Positions 9,357 to 18,207 of a DNA stretch of 64,000 nt are shown in pieces (position 1 is the stretch's first letter; every line of letters begins with the position of its first letter). Under the pieces are notes generated by a model. That model was not told the DNA's origin, did not search any database, and saw only the letters and a program-made list of their open reading frames with translations. The position numbers were made by a program, and so were the translations under genes. This DNA comes from Gryllotalpicola protaetiae (GTDB lineage: Bacteria; Actinomycetota; Actinomycetes; Actinomycetales; Microbacteriaceae). The DNA is taken from assembly GCF_003627055.1 (NCBI RefSeq), contig NZ_CP032624.1:2852001-2916000 (forward strand), in the 5' to 3' direction.

Positions 9357-10739
9357 ATGGATCTCGTCGCCCGTCTCACCGCCGAGCTGGGTGACGTGGT
9401 CACCATCGACCCCGTCCGCCTCGAGGCGGTGCGCACCGACAAATCCGGATTCCTGTCGGCGTCCGCCCCGCTCGCGCTGGTCGAGGCGAGCAGTGTCGAC
9501 CACGTGCAGACGACGCTGCGGCTCGCGAACGAGGCCGGCGTCGGCGTCGTGCCGCGCGGCACCGGCACGGGGCTCGCGGCCGGTGCCGTCGGGGACGCGG
9601 GCGTGATCGTGCTCTCGGTCGCCAAGATGAACCAGATCATCGAGATCGATCCGGCGAACGAGCTCGCCGTCGTCGAGCCGGGCGTCATCAACGCCGACCT
9701 CGACGCGGCCCTCGAGCCGTACGGGCTCTGGTATGCCCCCGACCCGGCCAGCAAGGCGATCTCGTCGATCGGCGGCAACATCGCGACGAACGCCGGCGGC
9801 CTGCTGTGCGCGAAATACGGCGTCACGCGCGAGGCGGTGCTCGGCCTCAAGGTGGTGCTCGCCGACGGGCGGCTGCTCACGACGGGCCACCGCACCGTCA
9901 AGGGCGTCACGGGCTATGACCTGACGGCGCTCTTCGTCGGATCCGAGGGCACGCTCGGGGTCGTCGTCGAGGCGACCGTGCGCGTGCTGCCGCGGCCGGC
10001 CGGCGACGTCGTGACGGTCGGCGCGTTCTTCCCGCAGATCCGCCAGGCGGCCGCCGCGTCGAGTGCGGTGGTCGCCGCGCGGTTGCGCCCGGCCGTGATG
10101 GAGCTGCTCGACGGGCAGGCGCTCGAGGCGATCCGCGCCTACCTCGGCGACGAGGTGATCCACAGCGCCATGGGGCACGCGAGCGGCGACGGATTCCTGC
10201 TCGTTCAGTTCGATGAGTCGCCTGCGCCTGAGACGGTGCTGCACGCCGTCGAACTCATCGAGCAGGCGGGCGGGCAGACCAGGGTGTCGACGGATGCCGC
10301 GACGGGGGAACAGCTGCTCAGCATCCGCCGCGCGTTCCACCCCGCCCTCGCAGCCCGCGGCGAGGTGCTCATCGAAGACGTCTCGGTGCCGCGCTCGCGC
10401 CTCGCCGACGCGTTCGACGCGATCGCCGAGATCTCGGCGCGGTACGGCGTGCGCATTCCGACGGTGGCGCACGCCGGCGACGGCAATCTGCACCCGAACT
10501 TCGTGGTCGACGGCGGGGCGGTGACACCGGTCGTGCAGCAGGCGGCCGATGCGCTGTTCCGGGTCGCGCTCGCGCTGGGCGGCACCCTCACGGGCGAGCA
10601 CGGCGTCGGCATCCTGAAGCGCCACCATCTCATCGACGAGCTGGGCCCCGACTCGTATGCTCTTCAACGCCAGGTGAAGACTGTGTTCGACCCGCGGGGC
10701 ATCCTCAACCCCGGCAAGGTGTTCGAGATCATCGAGTGA
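9357..10739 (+). CDS. FAD-binding oxidoreductase, glycolate oxidase GlcD-like
   Basis: A 460-aa flavoprotein of the VAO/PCMH family: FAD_binding_4 domain (about 35-175, with PRGTGTGLAAGAVG contacting FAD and the typical SSIGGNIATNAGGL) and FAD-oxidase_C (about 215-458, with HAGDGNLHPN and GEHGVGILKR). Members oxidise glycolate, D-lactate or another 2-hydroxy acid. No glcE/glcF partners are adjacent, so a single-subunit D-2-hydroxyacid (for example D-lactate) dehydrogenase is as likely as glycolate oxidase. The downstream PrsW gene begins 7 bases after the stop and may be cotranscribed. Confidence 0.85.
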   Translation: MDLVARLTAELGDVVTIDPVRLEAVRTDKSGFLSASAPLALVEASSVDHVQTTLRLANEAGVGVVPRGTGTGLAAGAVGDAGVIVLSVAKMNQIIEIDPANELAVVEPGVINADLDAALEPYGLWYAPDPASKAISSIGGNIATNAGGLLCAKYGVTREAVLGLKVVLADGRLLTTGHRTVKGVTGYDLTALFVGSEGTLGVVVEATVRVLPRPAGDVVTVGAFFPQIRQAAAASSAVVAARLRPAVMELLDGQALEAIRAYLGDEVIHSAMGHASGDGFLLVQFDESPAPETVLHAVELIEQAGGQTRVSTDAATGEQLLSIRRAFHPALAARGEVLIEDVSVPRSRLADAFDAIAEISARYGVRIPTVAHAGDGNLHPNFVVDGGAVTPVVQQAADALFRVALALGGTLTGEHGVGILKRHHLIDELGPDSYALQRQVKTVFDPRGILNPGKVFEIIE

Positions 10740-10746
10740 GGTTCCG

Positions 10747-11919
10747 ATGAGCGCCACCGATCCGTACGCGCCGCCGACGTCGGCGGCGGGGCCGATCGCA
10801 TCCCTGCTGCCCACGGTCTCGGGCCGCCCGCGCAACGTGCGGATGGCGGCCCTGATCGTGGTCGGCATCGCGATCTGCGCGATCGCGGTGCTCTGGGTCG
10901 TCGCCTATCTCGTGAGTGTGCTCGGCGTCGACGGCGTCGTGCTGAACGGCCTAATCGCCCTCGTGCCGCTCGTGGCGGTGCTCGCGGTGGTGCGCTGGGT
11001 CGACCGCTGGGAACCGGAGCCGTTCGTCGCGCGCGCCTTCGCCTTCCTCTGGGGTGCGGGCGTGTCGATCCTCACGGCGCTCGTCGTCGACGAGACGCTC
11101 AACGTCTACAGCCATCACCTCGGCGTGAGCCGCAGCCAGTTCTTCATGATCACGGTGCAGTCGCCGATCGTCGAGGAGGTCGCCAAGGGCGTCGGCGTGC
11201 TGATCATCTTCCTGATCGCCCAGCGCACCTTCGACGGGCCGGTCGACGGGGTCGTCTACGCGGCGACGATCGCCGCGGGCTTCGCCTTCGTCGAGAACAT
11301 CCAGTACTTCGGGCTCGCCCTGCGCGACGGCGGCGACACCGATCTCGCGTACACCTTCTATGTGCGCGGCATCCTCTCGCCGTTCGCGCACCTGACCTTC
11401 ACCTCGTGCACGGGCATCGCGCTCGGCTACGCGGCGCGCGGTCAGCGCAGCGTCGGCCGCACGGTCGGTCTGTTCCTCGGCGGCCTCGCGCTCGCGATCG
11501 TGCTGCACGCCGGCTTCAACCTGGGCTCGGCCTTCAACGAGAACGGCGCGTTCTTCTTCTACCTGATCGTCGAGCTGCCGATCTTCGCCCTCGTCGCCGT
11601 CTTCGTTCTGCTCGCCCGCCGCCGCGACGCCCAGCTCACCTATCAGGCGCTCACGATGTATGCGCGCGCAGGCTGGTTCACGCCGGCGGAGGTCGACCTG
11701 CTCGGCACGAGCAGCGGGCGCAGACAGGCCCGGCTGTGGGCGCGCGGCCGTGGGCCGCGCGCGAGACGCGCCATGCGTCGCTTCATCCGGGATGCGACGG
11801 CGCTCGCGTACACGCGGCAGCGCATCCAGAGCAACCACGGGCGGGTGCGGGCGCAGCGTGACGAGCTGCGCCTGCTGCGCGTCGTGACAGACGACCGGCG
11901 GCACGTGCTGGCGGGCTGA
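10747..11919 (+). CDS. PrsW-family intramembrane metalloprotease
   Basis: A 390-aa polytopic membrane protein of the PrsW/CPBP-like glutamic/metallo protease group, the family that cleaves membrane-bound anti-sigma factors in Bacillus. The three conserved motifs are present: PIVEEVAKG (about residue 140), GFAFVENIQYF (about 180) and LHAGFN (about 253). Eight or so hydrophobic segments span residues 30-295; the C-terminal 95 residues are Arg-rich and cytoplasmic. No anti-sigma factor gene is nearby, so the substrate is unknown. Start ATG is preceded by GGTTCC only, so translation may depend on coupling to the upstream oxidase 7 bases away. Confidence 0.85.
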   Translation: MSATDPYAPPTSAAGPIASLLPTVSGRPRNVRMAALIVVGIAICAIAVLWVVAYLVSVLGVDGVVLNGLIALVPLVAVLAVVRWVDRWEPEPFVARAFAFLWGAGVSILTALVVDETLNVYSHHLGVSRSQFFMITVQSPIVEEVAKGVGVLIIFLIAQRTFDGPVDGVVYAATIAAGFAFVENIQYFGLALRDGGDTDLAYTFYVRGILSPFAHLTFTSCTGIALGYAARGQRSVGRTVGLFLGGLALAIVLHAGFNLGSAFNENGAFFFYLIVELPIFALVAVFVLLARRRDAQLTYQALTMYARAGWFTPAEVDLLGTSSGRRQARLWARGRGPRARRAMRRFIRDATALAYTRQRIQSNHGRVRAQRDELRLLRVVTDDRRHVLAG

Positions 11920-11956
11920 GACCAGCGGAGTGCCGCCCGCACCGCCTACACATGCA

Positions 11957-12008
11957 AACTCGCCGACCCTGGTGCGGCTGTGCCTGCAACGCGAGCGGTC
12001 GGCGAGTT
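11957..12008. repeat. 12-bp inverted repeat with 28-base loop between prsW-like and FKBP genes
   Basis: AACTCGCCGACC (11957-11968) pairs exactly with 11997-12008. The stem can be extended past a 2-base bulge to GCAA/TTGC. No U-run follows, so it is not a canonical terminator. It occupies the centre of the otherwise featureless gap 11920-12109. Confidence 0.5.
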
Positions 12009-12109
12009 CTTGCCTCTAGTGTCCCGCGAGGCCGCCGAACAGGCAAGAGCGGCTGGGCATCCGCTGATCGCTTTGCGCGCGGCTGGCCTGAGCCGCTTTG
12101 ATTGACGGC

Positions 12110-12484
12110 ATGGCAGATACCGAAAAGACCAAGCCCGAGATCGAGGCGCCCGAGGGCGCCGCTCCCACCGAGCTCGAGATCGTCGACCTCGAGGTCGGCA
12201 GCGGCGCGGAGGCCGTCCCCGGTGCCACCGTCGACGTGCATTACGTCGGCGTGGGCTTCGACAGCGGCGAGGAGTTCGACTCGTCGTGGGGCCGCGGCCA
12301 GTCGATCCAATTCCCGCTGCGCGGGCTGATCGCCGGCTGGCAGGAAGGCATCCCCGGCATGAAGGTCGGCGGCCGCCGCAAGCTGACCATCCCGCCGCAC
12401 CTCGCCTACGGCCCGGCCGGCAGCGGCCACCCGCTCGGCGGTCAGACGCTGATCTTCGTCATCGACCTTCTGGGCGTGAAGTAA
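12110..12484 (+). CDS. FKBP-type peptidyl-prolyl cis-trans isomerase
   Basis: A 124-aa single-domain FKBP (domain about 20-124) that catalyses prolyl isomerisation in cytosolic protein folding. Conserved pocket residues are visible in VDVHYVGVG, EFDSSWGRGQSIQFPL, VIAGWQEGI-like LIAGWQEGIPGMKVGGRRKL, PPHLAYG and TLIFVIDLLGVK. No signal peptide or lipobox. The ATG at 12110 starts MADTEKTK; an upstream TTG in frame would add four residues. A strong bidirectional terminator follows. Confidence 0.92.
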   Translation: MADTEKTKPEIEAPEGAAPTELEIVDLEVGSGAEAVPGATVDVHYVGVGFDSGEEFDSSWGRGQSIQFPLRGLIAGWQEGIPGMKVGGRRKLTIPPHLAYGPAGSGHPLGGQTLIFVIDLLGVK

Positions 12485-12491
12485 CACGCGA

Positions 12492-12515
12492 AAGGCCCCG
12501 GTTCGCCGGGGCCTT
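12492..12515. terminator. Bidirectional terminator hairpin with UUCG loop
   Basis: AAGGCCCCGG, loop TTCG, CCGGGGCCTT: a perfect 10-bp stem. Flanking A and T residues let it serve both the FKBP gene (+) and the convergent MFS gene (-). Confidence 0.85.
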
Positions 12516-12521
12516 CTCCGT

Positions 12522-13859
12522 TCACGCGACCGGATGTAGGGCGTCGTACTCGCGGAACGAGCGCTGTGTGCGCATCAGCACGAAGATCAGCACGACGATC
12601 AGGACGCCGCCGGCGACCGGCCCAGGCCACAGTGCGACCCAGATCGCACTCACGGCGCCGATGTAGAGGTCGCCGACGCGCGGCCCGGCGGTCACGACGA
12701 CGATGAAGACGCTCTGAATGCGCCCGCGCATGGCATCAGGGGCGGATGCCTGCAGGATCGTCCCGCGGAAGATGGCGCTCACGTTGTCGGCGCCACCGGC
12801 GACGAGCAGCGCCGCGGCTGCGGCGATGAGCGATGGCCAGTGCACATCGCCCCAGTGCTGCGAGACGCGCCCGTGCCCGTCGAGGCTCTGGACGAGCAGC
12901 ACCACGCCGAAGGCGAGGATCGCGGCGCCGTACACGGTGATCGCCCTCCCGACGGCGCGGCCCTGCGCCCGCACGTGCCCGAGCGGGCCGGAGAACACGC
13001 TGGAGATCAGGCCGCCGATCGCGTAGCCGGCGGTCAGCACGCCGACGGTGACGGCCCCGCCGCCGATCAGCAGGGCGCCGACCGCGGGCAGCAGCACGCG
13101 CGGCTGCCCGAAGGTCATCGCGATGATGTCGGCGATGAACGAGGTGCGGATATTGGCAGCGCGCCGCAGGAAGCGCGCGCCTTCGATGAGCGAGCGCAGC
13201 CCCGGCCGTTCGGCGCCGGGCTCCGGCACGACGGGCGGCAGCAGCAGCACGGCGAGGAAGGCGCAGGTGAAGGTCACCACGTCGATGGAGAAGGTCGGGG
13301 CGAAGCCGACGGCGGCGACGAGCACCCCGGCGACCGCGGGGCCGACGGTGATCGAGATCGCGGCCGAGATGCCGTTCAGCGCGGCCGCCGCGGGCAGCAG
13401 CTCCTTGCGCAGCAGCCGCGGGGTGATGGCGGTGTCGGCTGAGGCGAACACGGTCGCCCCGACCGTGTTCAGCATGGTCAGCACGTAGAGCGGCCACACG
13501 GTCTCGTTGTGCAGCCACGCGAGCGCGCAGATCCCCGCGGTCGCCGCCCACGCGACGAGCGCCGAGATGAGCGCCACCTTCCGCCGATCGAAGACATCGG
13601 CGAGCATCCCGCCGTAGATGCCGAAGACGACCATCGGCCCGAGTGCGAACAGCGCCACGAACGACACCGCGAGCGTCGAGTGGGTGATGTCGTAGATCTG
13701 CAGCCCGACGGCGACGACCGTGATCTGACTGCCGATGCCGGCGATCGCGTTGCCGCCCCAGAGGCGCGCGAACGGCGGGCTCTCCCGAAGGGGAGTCGTG
13801 TCGACGAACAGCGAGCGACGTGCGGGCGCGGCGGAGGCGGGATGGTCCGGGTCGCTCAC
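12522..13859 (-). CDS. MFS transporter, EntS-like
   Basis: A 445-aa major facilitator with 12 predicted membrane segments, resembling the enterobactin-exporter EntS/DHA3 group: N-terminus FARLWGGNAIAGIGSQITVVAVGLQ (quoted in part: LWGGNAIAGIGSQ), motif A region YGGMLADVFDRRKV near residue 80, and DAMRGRIQSVF in the second half. Likely efflux, substrate unknown. GTG start at 13859 is set by TAGCCT 6 bases upstream; no Shine-Dalgarno. It follows the OatA-like acyltransferase gene by 9 bases and ends against a shared terminator. Confidence 0.85.
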   Translation of the reverse strand: MSDPDHPASAAPARRSLFVDTTPLRESPPFARLWGGNAIAGIGSQITVVAVGLQIYDITHSTLAVSFVALFALGPMVVFGIYGGMLADVFDRRKVALISALVAWAATAGICALAWLHNETVWPLYVLTMLNTVGATVFASADTAITPRLLRKELLPAAAALNGISAAISITVGPAVAGVLVAAVGFAPTFSIDVVTFTCAFLAVLLLPPVVPEPGAERPGLRSLIEGARFLRRAANIRTSFIADIIAMTFGQPRVLLPAVGALLIGGGAVTVGVLTAGYAIGGLISSVFSGPLGHVRAQGRAVGRAITVYGAAILAFGVVLLVQSLDGHGRVSQHWGDVHWPSLIAAAAALLVAGGADNVSAIFRGTILQASAPDAMRGRIQSVFIVVVTAGPRVGDLYIGAVSAIWVALWPGPVAGGVLIVVLIFVLMRTQRSFREYDALHPVA

Positions 13860-13865
13860 CGGTCA

Positions 13866-13871
13866 AGGCTA
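13866..13871 (-). promoter_or_regulatory. -10 hexamer of MFS gene built on the upstream stop codon
   Basis: TAGCCT, 6 bases before GTG. Its TAG (13871-13869) is the stop codon of the upstream acyltransferase gene. Confidence 0.6.
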
Positions 13872-15854
13872 CGGCAGGTAGGGCGCCAGCTTCGTCGCGA
13901 GCGGCGCGGCCAGCTCGCTCGAATAGCTCGCGGTCAGATGGTGCGAGTCGCGGTACACGAGCGTGTCGCCGACGATCGCGGGGCAGGTGTCCGCGCAGAA
14001 GTACGGCGTCAGGTCGATGAGGTCCGCACGGGTGTCACCCGCGGCGCGGAAGGTCGCGACGCGGCCGGGGGAGCGCAGCGCGACGGCCGCAGGCCGGGCG
14101 CACGCGTCCGCGTCTTCGACATGCCGCGACAGGCACTCGATCGGGCTCGTCCCGAAGTCGGGACTGTCCGCGAGCAGCAGCACCTTCGACTGCGCGGGCA
14201 GCCGAGAGATCGTGTCGGCGATTCCGTCGGCCCAGGTCTTCTCCGGGTCTGCCCCCTTCGGCAACTCCTCATTGGCGTAGTCGGCGAGCACGATCACGGC
14301 GGGCGGGTCGGCCGCCAGCTGCGCGAGCACGTTCTTCCGCCACGCGTCGCACGACGGGTACGCCTCGCCGTCCTTCACGTGGGTCACGAGCGTCGATGCG
14401 CAGCCGCTCTTCGTCTGGGTGACGAGCCGGCTGCCCGAGGACTCGATCGCCTGCTGCAGCCCGGGCGCCCACTGGGCGGCCGCCGAGTCGCCCCAGAGCA
14501 CGACGGTCGGCGCGCCGTCCGGGCCGAAGCCGCACGGCTTCGGCTCGGACGCCGAGAAGTCGAGCTCGCAGCCGTCGCTGTACAGCGACGGGTTGTCGCT
14601 CGACGCCTTGGAGAGCGGCGGCTTCAGGTTCCCCGGCACGAAGGCGGTCGACTTCACCGGCGCGGTCGGCGCCTGGTCGGCGACGTCGCGCCCGGCATGC
14701 AGGGTCGGGTTGGCGGTCAGCACGATGGCGACGGCGGATGCCGCGGCCAGCACCCCGCTGCCGCCGAGCGCCGCCAGCAGGCTGCGCCGAGGGCCCGCGG
14801 CGGCGAGCGCCGAGGCGTGCCGCACCGGGTTCTCGAGGAACCGGTACATGGCCCACGCGATCGGCACGGCGACGCCGGCGAGGGCCAGCTTGAGAGCGAG
14901 CGGCAACGGATTCTCGTACCCGACCGCCGCCTGCGGCAGCTGCTCGATCGGCCAGTGCATGAGGTAGAGCGAATACGAGATCGCACCGAGGAACTGGAAG
15001 GGGCGCAGCCCGAGCAGGCCGCCGACCGAGCCGCGCGCGGGCACTTCGCCGGCGGCGATCACCGCGACGGTCGCGAGAACGGGCAGCAGTGCCGCCGTGC
15101 CGGGGAACACGGTGTCGGCGGTGAACAGCGTGCATGCTGCGACGATTCCGGCGAGCCCTGCCCAGCCGAGGAAGCGGGCGGCCCACGACGGCAGCAGCCG
15201 TGCCACCCGCGGCGCGGCGAGGGCGAGCAGACCGCCCGCAGCGAGCTCCCACGCGCGCGGCCACAGCGCGAAGAACGCCCACGGCTGGTTCGTCTGGGTC
15301 AGCACCAGTCCCGCGATGAAGGACGCGGCGGCCAGAAGCCCCAGCACCCCGCCGATCGCCGCGCGGCGGCGGCGCAGCAGCAGCCACGCGAGGCCGATCA
15401 GGGCGGGCCACAGCAGATAGAACTGCTCCTCGACGCCGAGCGACCAGTAGTGCTGGAACACCGACGGCGTCGGGTTGGCGAGGTAGTCGGTGCCGCGTGC
15501 CGCGAAGACGTAGTTCGGTGCGTAGAGCGCGACCGCCGCGGCATCCGCCATCGCCTGTGATCTGAGCGTTGGCGGCACGAACAGCAGCACCCCGCCGGCT
15601 GTGAGCGCGAGCACCGTGAGCGATGCGGGCAGGATGCGGCGGGCGCGGCGCGCGTAGAAGTCGGCGAAGCCGATGCGCCCGGTCGCCCCGAGCCGCCGGG
15701 CCAGCTGGCCGGTGATGAGGAAGCCGGAGACGACGAAGAAGACGTCGACGCCGACGTAGCCGCCGCCGACCCCCGGCAGGCCAGCGTGGTCGAGTACGAC
15801 TGCTGCGACCGCCAGGGCGCGCAGGCCCTGGATGTCCGATCGTGTGCCCCGCAT
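13869..15854 (-). CDS. OatA-like O-acetyltransferase: acyltransferase-3 plus SGNH domain
   Basis: A 661-aa membrane protein. Residues about 8-350 form the acyltransferase-3 domain (about ten membrane segments; N-terminal [20 protein letters not shown] with the conserved His, then [12 protein letters not shown]), and residues about 400-660 form an extracytoplasmic SGNH/GDSL esterase-like domain with GDSAAAQW (Ser) and, near the C-terminus, DSHHLT (Asp/His). This architecture acetylates extracellular polymers such as peptidoglycan or other glycans. Start is uncertain: ATG at 15854 has GGGGA 11 bases upstream; in-frame ATGs at 15872 and 15917 exist. It probably runs into the MFS gene. Confidence 0.82.
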   Translation of the reverse strand: MRGTRSDIQGLRALAVAAVVLDHAGLPGVGGGYVGVDVFFVVSGFLITGQLARRLGATGRIGFADFYARRARRILPASLTVLALTAGGVLLFVPPTLRSQAMADAAAVALYAPNYVFAARGTDYLANPTPSVFQHYWSLGVEEQFYLLWPALIGLAWLLLRRRRAAIGGVLGLLAAASFIAGLVLTQTNQPWAFFALWPRAWELAAGGLLALAAPRVARLLPSWAARFLGWAGLAGIVAACTLFTADTVFPGTAALLPVLATVAVIAAGEVPARGSVGGLLGLRPFQFLGAISYSLYLMHWPIEQLPQAAVGYENPLPLALKLALAGVAVPIAWAMYRFLENPVRHASALAAAGPRRSLLAALGGSGVLAAASAVAIVLTANPTLHAGRDVADQAPTAPVKSTAFVPGNLKPPLSKASSDNPSLYSDGCELDFSASEPKPCGFGPDGAPTVVLWGDSAAAQWAPGLQQAIESSGSRLVTQTKSGCASTLVTHVKDGEAYPSCDAWRKNVLAQLAADPPAVIVLADYANEELPKGADPEKTWADGIADTISRLPAQSKVLLLADSPDFGTSPIECLSRHVEDADACARPAAVALRSPGRVATFRAAGDTRADLIDLTPYFCADTCPAIVGDTLVYRDSHHLTASYSSELAAPLATKLAPYLP

Positions 15855-15940
15855 ACGTGTCAGGTTCCCCATTCGGCCTGGGAGCAACGTTGAGGCAGGC
15901 GACGAAGTCGGCCGCATTCTGAGCCGGGGCCGCCCTCTGC

Positions 15941-16035
15941 TAGACTTTCAAGGTTGCCGTCCGACGGCCGCGGAACAAGAGAGCTCAGGCATCCTGCCCC
16001 GGGCACCGCGCAGCGAGAGAAAGGGGATCCCATCC
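15941..16035 (+). promoter_or_regulatory. rpsO promoter and 5-prime leader
   Basis: TAGACT at 15941-15946 is a good -10; transcription would begin near 15953, giving a leader of about 83 bases ending in AAAGGGGAT upstream of rpsO. S15 genes are often autoregulated through the leader, but the fold needed is not proven here. Confidence 0.5.
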
Positions 16036-16305
16036 ATGGCACTTGATTCAGAGGCCAAGAAGGCGATCATCGACGAGTACGCTACCCACCCCGGTGACAC
16101 CGGATCCCCTGAGGTCCAGGTCGCGATCCTCACCAAGCGGATCAAAGACCTGACCGAGCACCTCAAGGAGCACAAGCACGACCACCACTCGCGTCGTGGT
16201 CTGCTGATCCTGGTCGGTCACCGTCGCCGCCTGCTGGGCTACCTGCAGGAGATCGACATCGAGCGCTACCGCGCTCTGATCGAGCGTCTGGGTTTGCGTC
16301 GATAG
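16036..16305 (+). CDS. rpsO: 30S ribosomal protein S15
   Basis: The 89-aa S15 protein of the 30S platform, which binds the 16S central domain. The sequence runs [49 protein letters not shown] and ends RLGLRR, full length. The ATG at 16036 follows AAAGGGGA. The usual rpsO-pnp pairing is interrupted here by about 5.2 kb of unrelated genes (lysoplasmalogenase to fructosamine kinase). A Rho-independent terminator follows. Confidence 0.97.
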   Translation: MALDSEAKKAIIDEYATHPGDTGSPEVQVAILTKRIKDLTEHLKEHKHDHHSRRGLLILVGHRRRLLGYLQEIDIERYRALIERLGLRR

Positions 16306-16357
16306 AGCGCTGATCGCGCGCCGGTCCCAGCCCGACGCGGCAGCCTCTCAAGGCTTC

Positions 16358-16395
16358 AAGGGCCGTCACCCGTTCTCGGTTGACGGCCCTTTTTC
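16358..16395 (+). terminator. Rho-independent terminator of rpsO
   Basis: Stem of 11 bp, AAGGGCCGTCA (16358-16368) with TGACGGCCCTT (16381-16391), 12-base loop, then a T run (16390-16394). Confidence 0.9.
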
Positions 16396-16431
16396 AATGA
16401 GCGGATGCCTGGGCTATAGCATCTGCTCACC

Positions 16432-17121
16432 ATGCGAACAAAGACGTTCCTGCCCTACCTCCCCTACGCCGCAGCGGCCGTCGTCAACCTGATTGCCGAC
16501 CTCGCCCACCTCGATGCCCTCGCGCGGTACTCGCAGTGGGCGCTGATGCCTCTGCTGATCCTCGCGGTGCTGCTCACGATCACGCCGCTGCGCAGCCCCG
16601 TGACCGCGTGGCTCGTGCTCGCGCTGCTGTTCTCGTGGGGCGGCGACGTGCTGCTCGGCGTCTCGTTCGTCTTCGGGCTCGGCTCGTTCCTGCTCGCGCA
16701 CGTCAGCTTCATCGTCGCGTTCACGCGGCGGGCGATCCGCCACCGGAATCCGAGCTGGACCTGGCGGCACGCGATGCCGTTCGTCGCTCTGTACCTCGCG
16801 CTGCTCAGCCTGCTGGTCACACACGTCGGGGCGATGCTGCCCGCCGTCATGCTCTATGGGCTCGCCCTGTGCACGATGGCTGCGGTGGCCGCCTACACCT
16901 CGCGTCTGCTCGGCGTTGGCGGGCTCGTCTTCATCGTCTCCGACGGGCTGCTCGCGATCCACCTCTTCCGGCCCGATCTCGCGCTGCCGCAGTCCGGCTT
17001 CTGGGTGATGCTCACTTACACGGCGGCCGAGGCGCTGATTGCCATCGGGCTCACACGTACCGTGCGGCGCACGCCCAGCGCTGTACCAGTAGCGTTGCAG
17101 GATGCCCAGGCCACGTCGTAA
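16432..17121 (+). CDS. Lysoplasmalogenase family (YhhN/TMEM86) membrane protein
   Basis: A 229-aa protein with about eight membrane segments. YhhN-family motifs are present: FSWGGDVLLG (about 66-75), FLLAHVSFIVAF and VGGLVFIVSDGLLA. Animal TMEM86 proteins hydrolyse the vinyl-ether bond of lysoplasmalogens; the bacterial substrate is less clear. ATG start with TAGCAT 9 bases upstream (short or no leader). The last 20 bases overlap the next gene, forming a three-gene membrane cluster with an unknown protein and a VanZ-like protein. Confidence 0.82.
   Translation: MRTKTFLPYLPYAAAAVVNLIADLAHLDALARYSQWALMPLLILAVLLTITPLRSPVTAWLVLALLFSWGGDVLLGVSFVFGLGSFLLAHVSFIVAFTRRAIRHRNPSWTWRHAMPFVALYLALLSLLVTHVGAMLPAVMLYGLALCTMAAVAAYTSRLLGVGGLVFIVSDGLLAIHLFRPDLALPQSGFWVMLTYTAAEALIAIGLTRTVRRTPSAVPVALQDAQATS
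17090..17095 (+). promoter_or_regulatory. -10 hexamer inside the lysoplasmalogenase gene
   Basis: TAGCGT, 6 bases before the ATG at 17102; predicts a leaderless transcript for the next gene in addition to read-through. Confidence 0.5.
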
Positions 17122-17710
17122 GCCCTTCTGGCGCTGGGCGCCGCTGCCGTGGCTCGTGCTGTTCCTGCTCATGGCGGCGACCAGCCCGCTGTACGATCTG
17201 CACGCGATCGGCGCCTATGTCACGGGCATCGTCGTCACGGTCGTCTACGGCGCCGCACTCGTCGTGGCGCTCGTGATCGGGGCCCGCCGCCGTGGCCCGA
17301 ACTTCACGGCGGAAGGGCAGCTGAAGCGTCTCGACGGGCTTGAGCTCGCCGAGTCCGCCACCGCGGGCGGCCCGAGTGCGGTCGCCGACGTGCACAGGCA
17401 CCAGTACGCCATCAGCGCCGCCGCCGCGCGGGGAGCCGATGGGTTGCGCGCGCTGCTCGTGCCCGACGCGGGCAGCTGGCTCGGTCTGCGCTCAGACGTC
17501 GCCGTGTACCTGCTCACCGCCGGCCGGTTCTACCATGTCGGCCGGCTCAGCGACCACGCCCAGGTCGGCTGGCAGGGTGTGCTCGACGAGCTGCGAGCGG
17601 CCGGTCGCTACGCGGTCGTGCCGGCCGAGGTGACCGGCGTCGAGCGCGCGTTCAAGGTCGATGTGCGCCTCGAGGGCCTGCGCGTCGGCGAGGCGGGGGT
17701 CGTCGCCTGA
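17102..17710 (+). CDS. Membrane protein of unknown function
   Basis: Not recognised. The 202-aa protein has a basic N-terminus (MPRPRRKPFWR), two membrane segments (about 14-30 and 38-58) and a soluble domain from about 65 that contains a repeated alpha/beta pattern with VYLLTAGRFYHVGRL and GWQGVLDEL. The C-terminal part could bind a ligand or partner in the cytosol. It overlaps the lysoplasmalogenase gene by 20 bases and its stop overlaps the start of the VanZ-like gene (TGATG), so the three are probably expressed together. Confidence 0.7.
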   Translation: MPRPRRKPFWRWAPLPWLVLFLLMAATSPLYDLHAIGAYVTGIVVTVVYGAALVVALVIGARRRGPNFTAEGQLKRLDGLELAESATAGGPSAVADVHRHQYAISAAAARGADGLRALLVPDAGSWLGLRSDVAVYLLTAGRFYHVGRLSDHAQVGWQGVLDELRAAGRYAVVPAEVTGVERAFKVDVRLEGLRVGEAGVVA

Positions 17711-18207
17711 TGTTCCGCCGCCACCCGGTCCTCGCGCCGCTGACGCTCGCCTACCTGGCGCTCGTCGCGTGGGTCACGCTCGGGCCGCAGCCGCTCGACC
17801 ATCAGCGCCAGGACTGGCTCGTCGAGGCGCTGCGCGAAGGCCGTGAGCTCGCGGCGTCACGGTGGCCGGGTCTCGCCGCCCAGCTGACGTACGACCACGT
17901 CGAGTTCGCTGCCAACATCGCGATGTTCGCGCCGATCGGCCTGTTCCTCGTCCTGCTGCTCGGCCGCCGGTTCTGGTGGGCGGCGGTGCTGCTGTGCGTG
18001 GCGATGACGGGCTTCATCGAGACGGCGCAACGGTTCATCCCCGGGCGCGTCTCCGATGTGCGCGACATCGTCTCCAACAGCGTGGGCGGCGCGATCGGCG
18101 TGATCGTGGCGCTCATCGTCACGATCCCCGCCTACCGGCGCGAGCGCGACCGGCACCGCATCCGCGAGCTCGAGGCCGAGCTGACGCGCTACCGCAACGT
18201 GGCCTGA
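17710..18207 (+). CDS. VanZ-like family membrane protein
   Basis: A 165-aa VanZ-like protein with about four membrane segments. The family signature is visible: NIAMFAPIGLFLVLL, a conserved acidic pair in GFIETAQRFIPGRVSDVRDIVSNSVGGAIG, and a charged C-terminal helix. VanZ lowers teicoplanin susceptibility in enterococci, but most family members have no known role and none of the other vancomycin-resistance genes is here. Start ATG overlaps the previous stop by one base. The 3-prime end overlaps the convergent LysR gene by 19 bases. Confidence 0.82.
   Translation: MFRRHPVLAPLTLAYLALVAWVTLGPQPLDHQRQDWLVEALREGRELAASRWPGLAAQLTYDHVEFAANIAMFAPIGLFLVLLLGRRFWWAAVLLCVAMTGFIETAQRFIPGRVSDVRDIVSNSVGGAIGVIVALIVTIPAYRRERDRHRIRELEAELTRYRNVA

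Noticed and set aside
13509-15560. A 683-codon open frame on the plus strand opposite the OatA-like and MFS genes
   Set aside because: Composition is Arg/Ala/Gly-rich with no motif or promoter; a third-position GC shadow of the real minus-strand genes.
15954-16046. Short TTG-initiated ORF 7 bases after the rpsO -10, a possible leader peptide
   Set aside because: TTG is unlikely for a leaderless start, composition is not telling, and it runs into the rpsO start.
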